Shown in pieces: positions 63,450 through 64,000 of a stretch of 64,000 bases of DNA (its first letter is position 1; each line of letters starts with the position of its first letter). Below the pieces are notes generated by a model. The model did no database searches, was not told the origin of the DNA, and was given only the letters and a program-made list of their open reading frames with translations. The DNA lies in NCBI GenBank assembly GCA_947497245.1, contig CANMFO010000001.1, positions 372,001 through 436,000 of the forward strand. The letters run 5' to 3'. Made by a program: the position numbers and the translations under genes. Source of the stretch: an uncultured Flavobacteriaceae bacterium (GTDB lineage: Bacteria; Bacteroidota; Bacteroidia; Flavobacteriales; Flavobacteriaceae).

Positions 63450-64000
63450 ATGGGAAAAATTGGGTACATACTTTTGTTGGTTATGGGTTTAACGGGATGC
63501 AAGCCACCCCAGTCCCCTAAGCCCTCGGTCGGGGTTTGGCGGGCGGAGTTGAAGGTGATGGACAATCAAATCCTGCCCTTCAATTTTAGGTTGATGATGG
63601 GGGAAGGGGATGCCTGTACCTTGGAAATATACAATGCCGAAGAGGTGATCCATGTAGACGAAGTTCGAATTCATAAAGACTCCATTATTATAAAAATGCC
63701 TGTTTTTGAGGGCTATATGGCAGGAAAGTTCACCAAAGACAGCATGGAGGGGGAATTCATAAAAGAGAGCTTGGGTCGTGTGGTGCCTTTCCGCGCCATT
63801 TGGGGCGAAACACAACGTTTTGATGCCAAAGGACCGTCTGGAATCCATGTGTCCGGAATATGGGAGACGGAATTCAGTGCGGGTACCGGCGATCAATATA
63901 TGGGCAAGGGTGTTTTTGTGCAAAGTGGAGATCGGGTCACCGGAACTTTTCAGACCACGACGGGCGACAAGCGGTATCTCGACGGTGTTATGGATGGGGA
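63450..64000 (+). CDS. Lipoprotein resembling the N-terminal part of TlpA-family proteins (partial)
   Basis: An open frame from ATG 63450 runs past the window end, so the C-terminus is missing. It begins with lipoprotein signal MGKIGYILLLVMGLTGC. The mature part starts PSVGVWRAELKVMDNQILPFNFRLMM and continues YNAEEVIHVDEVRIHKDSIIIKMPVFEGYMAGKF, with a second similar unit (GIHVSGIWETEFS...YMGKGVFVQSGDRVTGTFQTTTGDKRYLDG). This two-unit beta-rich region is what I know from the N-terminal part of Bacteroidota TlpA-family thiol proteins, so a thioredoxin domain with CXXC may follow outside the window. The 131 bases before it show no clear promoter. Confidence 0.72.
   Translation, partial: MGKIGYILLLVMGLTGCKPPQSPKPSVGVWRAELKVMDNQILPFNFRLMMGEGDACTLEIYNAEEVIHVDEVRIHKDSIIIKMPVFEGYMAGKFTKDSMEGEFIKESLGRVVPFRAIWGETQRFDAKGPSGIHVSGIWETEFSAGTGDQYMGKGVFVQSGDRVTGTFQTTTGDKRYLDGVMDG

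Overview
The window looks like a chromosomal segment of a marine-type Flavobacteriaceae (phylum Bacteroidota). The evidence is lineage-typical genes (PorP/SprF-type and PorD-type type IX secretion proteins, DUF6913-dapA, YtxJ, a bamD-rpoZ-coaBC-porD-recN block, an RprX/RprY-like kinase pair), several TAnnTTTG -7 boxes of the Bacteroidota sigma factor, and many lipoproteins with short signal peptides ending in a lipobox cysteine. No insertion sequence, prophage, CRISPR array, tRNA or rRNA was seen. One structured RNA, the small SRP RNA, is present. Genus was not determined.

Layout. 1-204 is the 3' end of ligA. 257-6558 is a compact operon: ethanolamine-type permease, glutamine-synthetase-like gamma-glutamyl ligase, iron alcohol dehydrogenase, class I gamma-glutamyl hydrolase, aldehyde dehydrogenase and a small unknown protein. 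Together these read as a gamma-glutamylated route for ethanolamine (or a close amino alcohol) ending in glycine plus glutamate. 6552-12770 (minus) holds NIPSNAP, GNAT, a beta-propeller protein, a membrane AraC regulator and a 5'-nucleotidase split over two genes. 12886-25422 (plus) is mostly housekeeping: dapA, bamD, rpoZ, coaBC, porD, recN, fabI, a glycosyltransferase, a YbbR-like protein, coaE and a two-component pair. 25490-33000 (minus) carries gntK, miaA, a K+ channel, an exonuclease/GIY-YIG fusion, a YggS protein, a DUF1015 protein, a 3-hydroxyacyl-CoA dehydrogenase and a Gfo/Idh/MocA oxidoreductase. 33189-44937 has pcm, smpB, a histidine phosphatase, a PorP-coiled-coil-SPOR fusion, a TetR regulator, clpB, ytxJ, a large lipoprotein, fahA and glyA.

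44972-49685 (minus) is a signalling patch: an unknown protein, a NarL-type response regulator, a TPR histidine kinase, a tiny lipoprotein and a LytTR protein whose receiver domain has lost its phosphorylation site. 49911-52975 has a beta-helix lipoprotein, a thioesterase and a glutaminyl cyclase. 53149-54886 has the SRP RNA, an SDR and an Fsa-type aldolase. 55003-64000 has a thioredoxin-fold lipoprotein without CXXC, an ABC-F ATPase with one intact and one degenerate ATP site, two unknown proteins, a fasciclin protein, pheT, and the start of a lipoprotein that resembles the N-terminal part of TlpA-family proteins and runs off the window.

The observations most worth following are the gamma-glutamyl ethanolamine operon, the asymmetric ABC-F protein, the pseudo-receiver LytTR regulator, the PorP-SPOR fusion and the UvrC-like cysteine cluster in the exonuclease/GIY-YIG protein. 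All family calls come from reading motifs; no database search was run.
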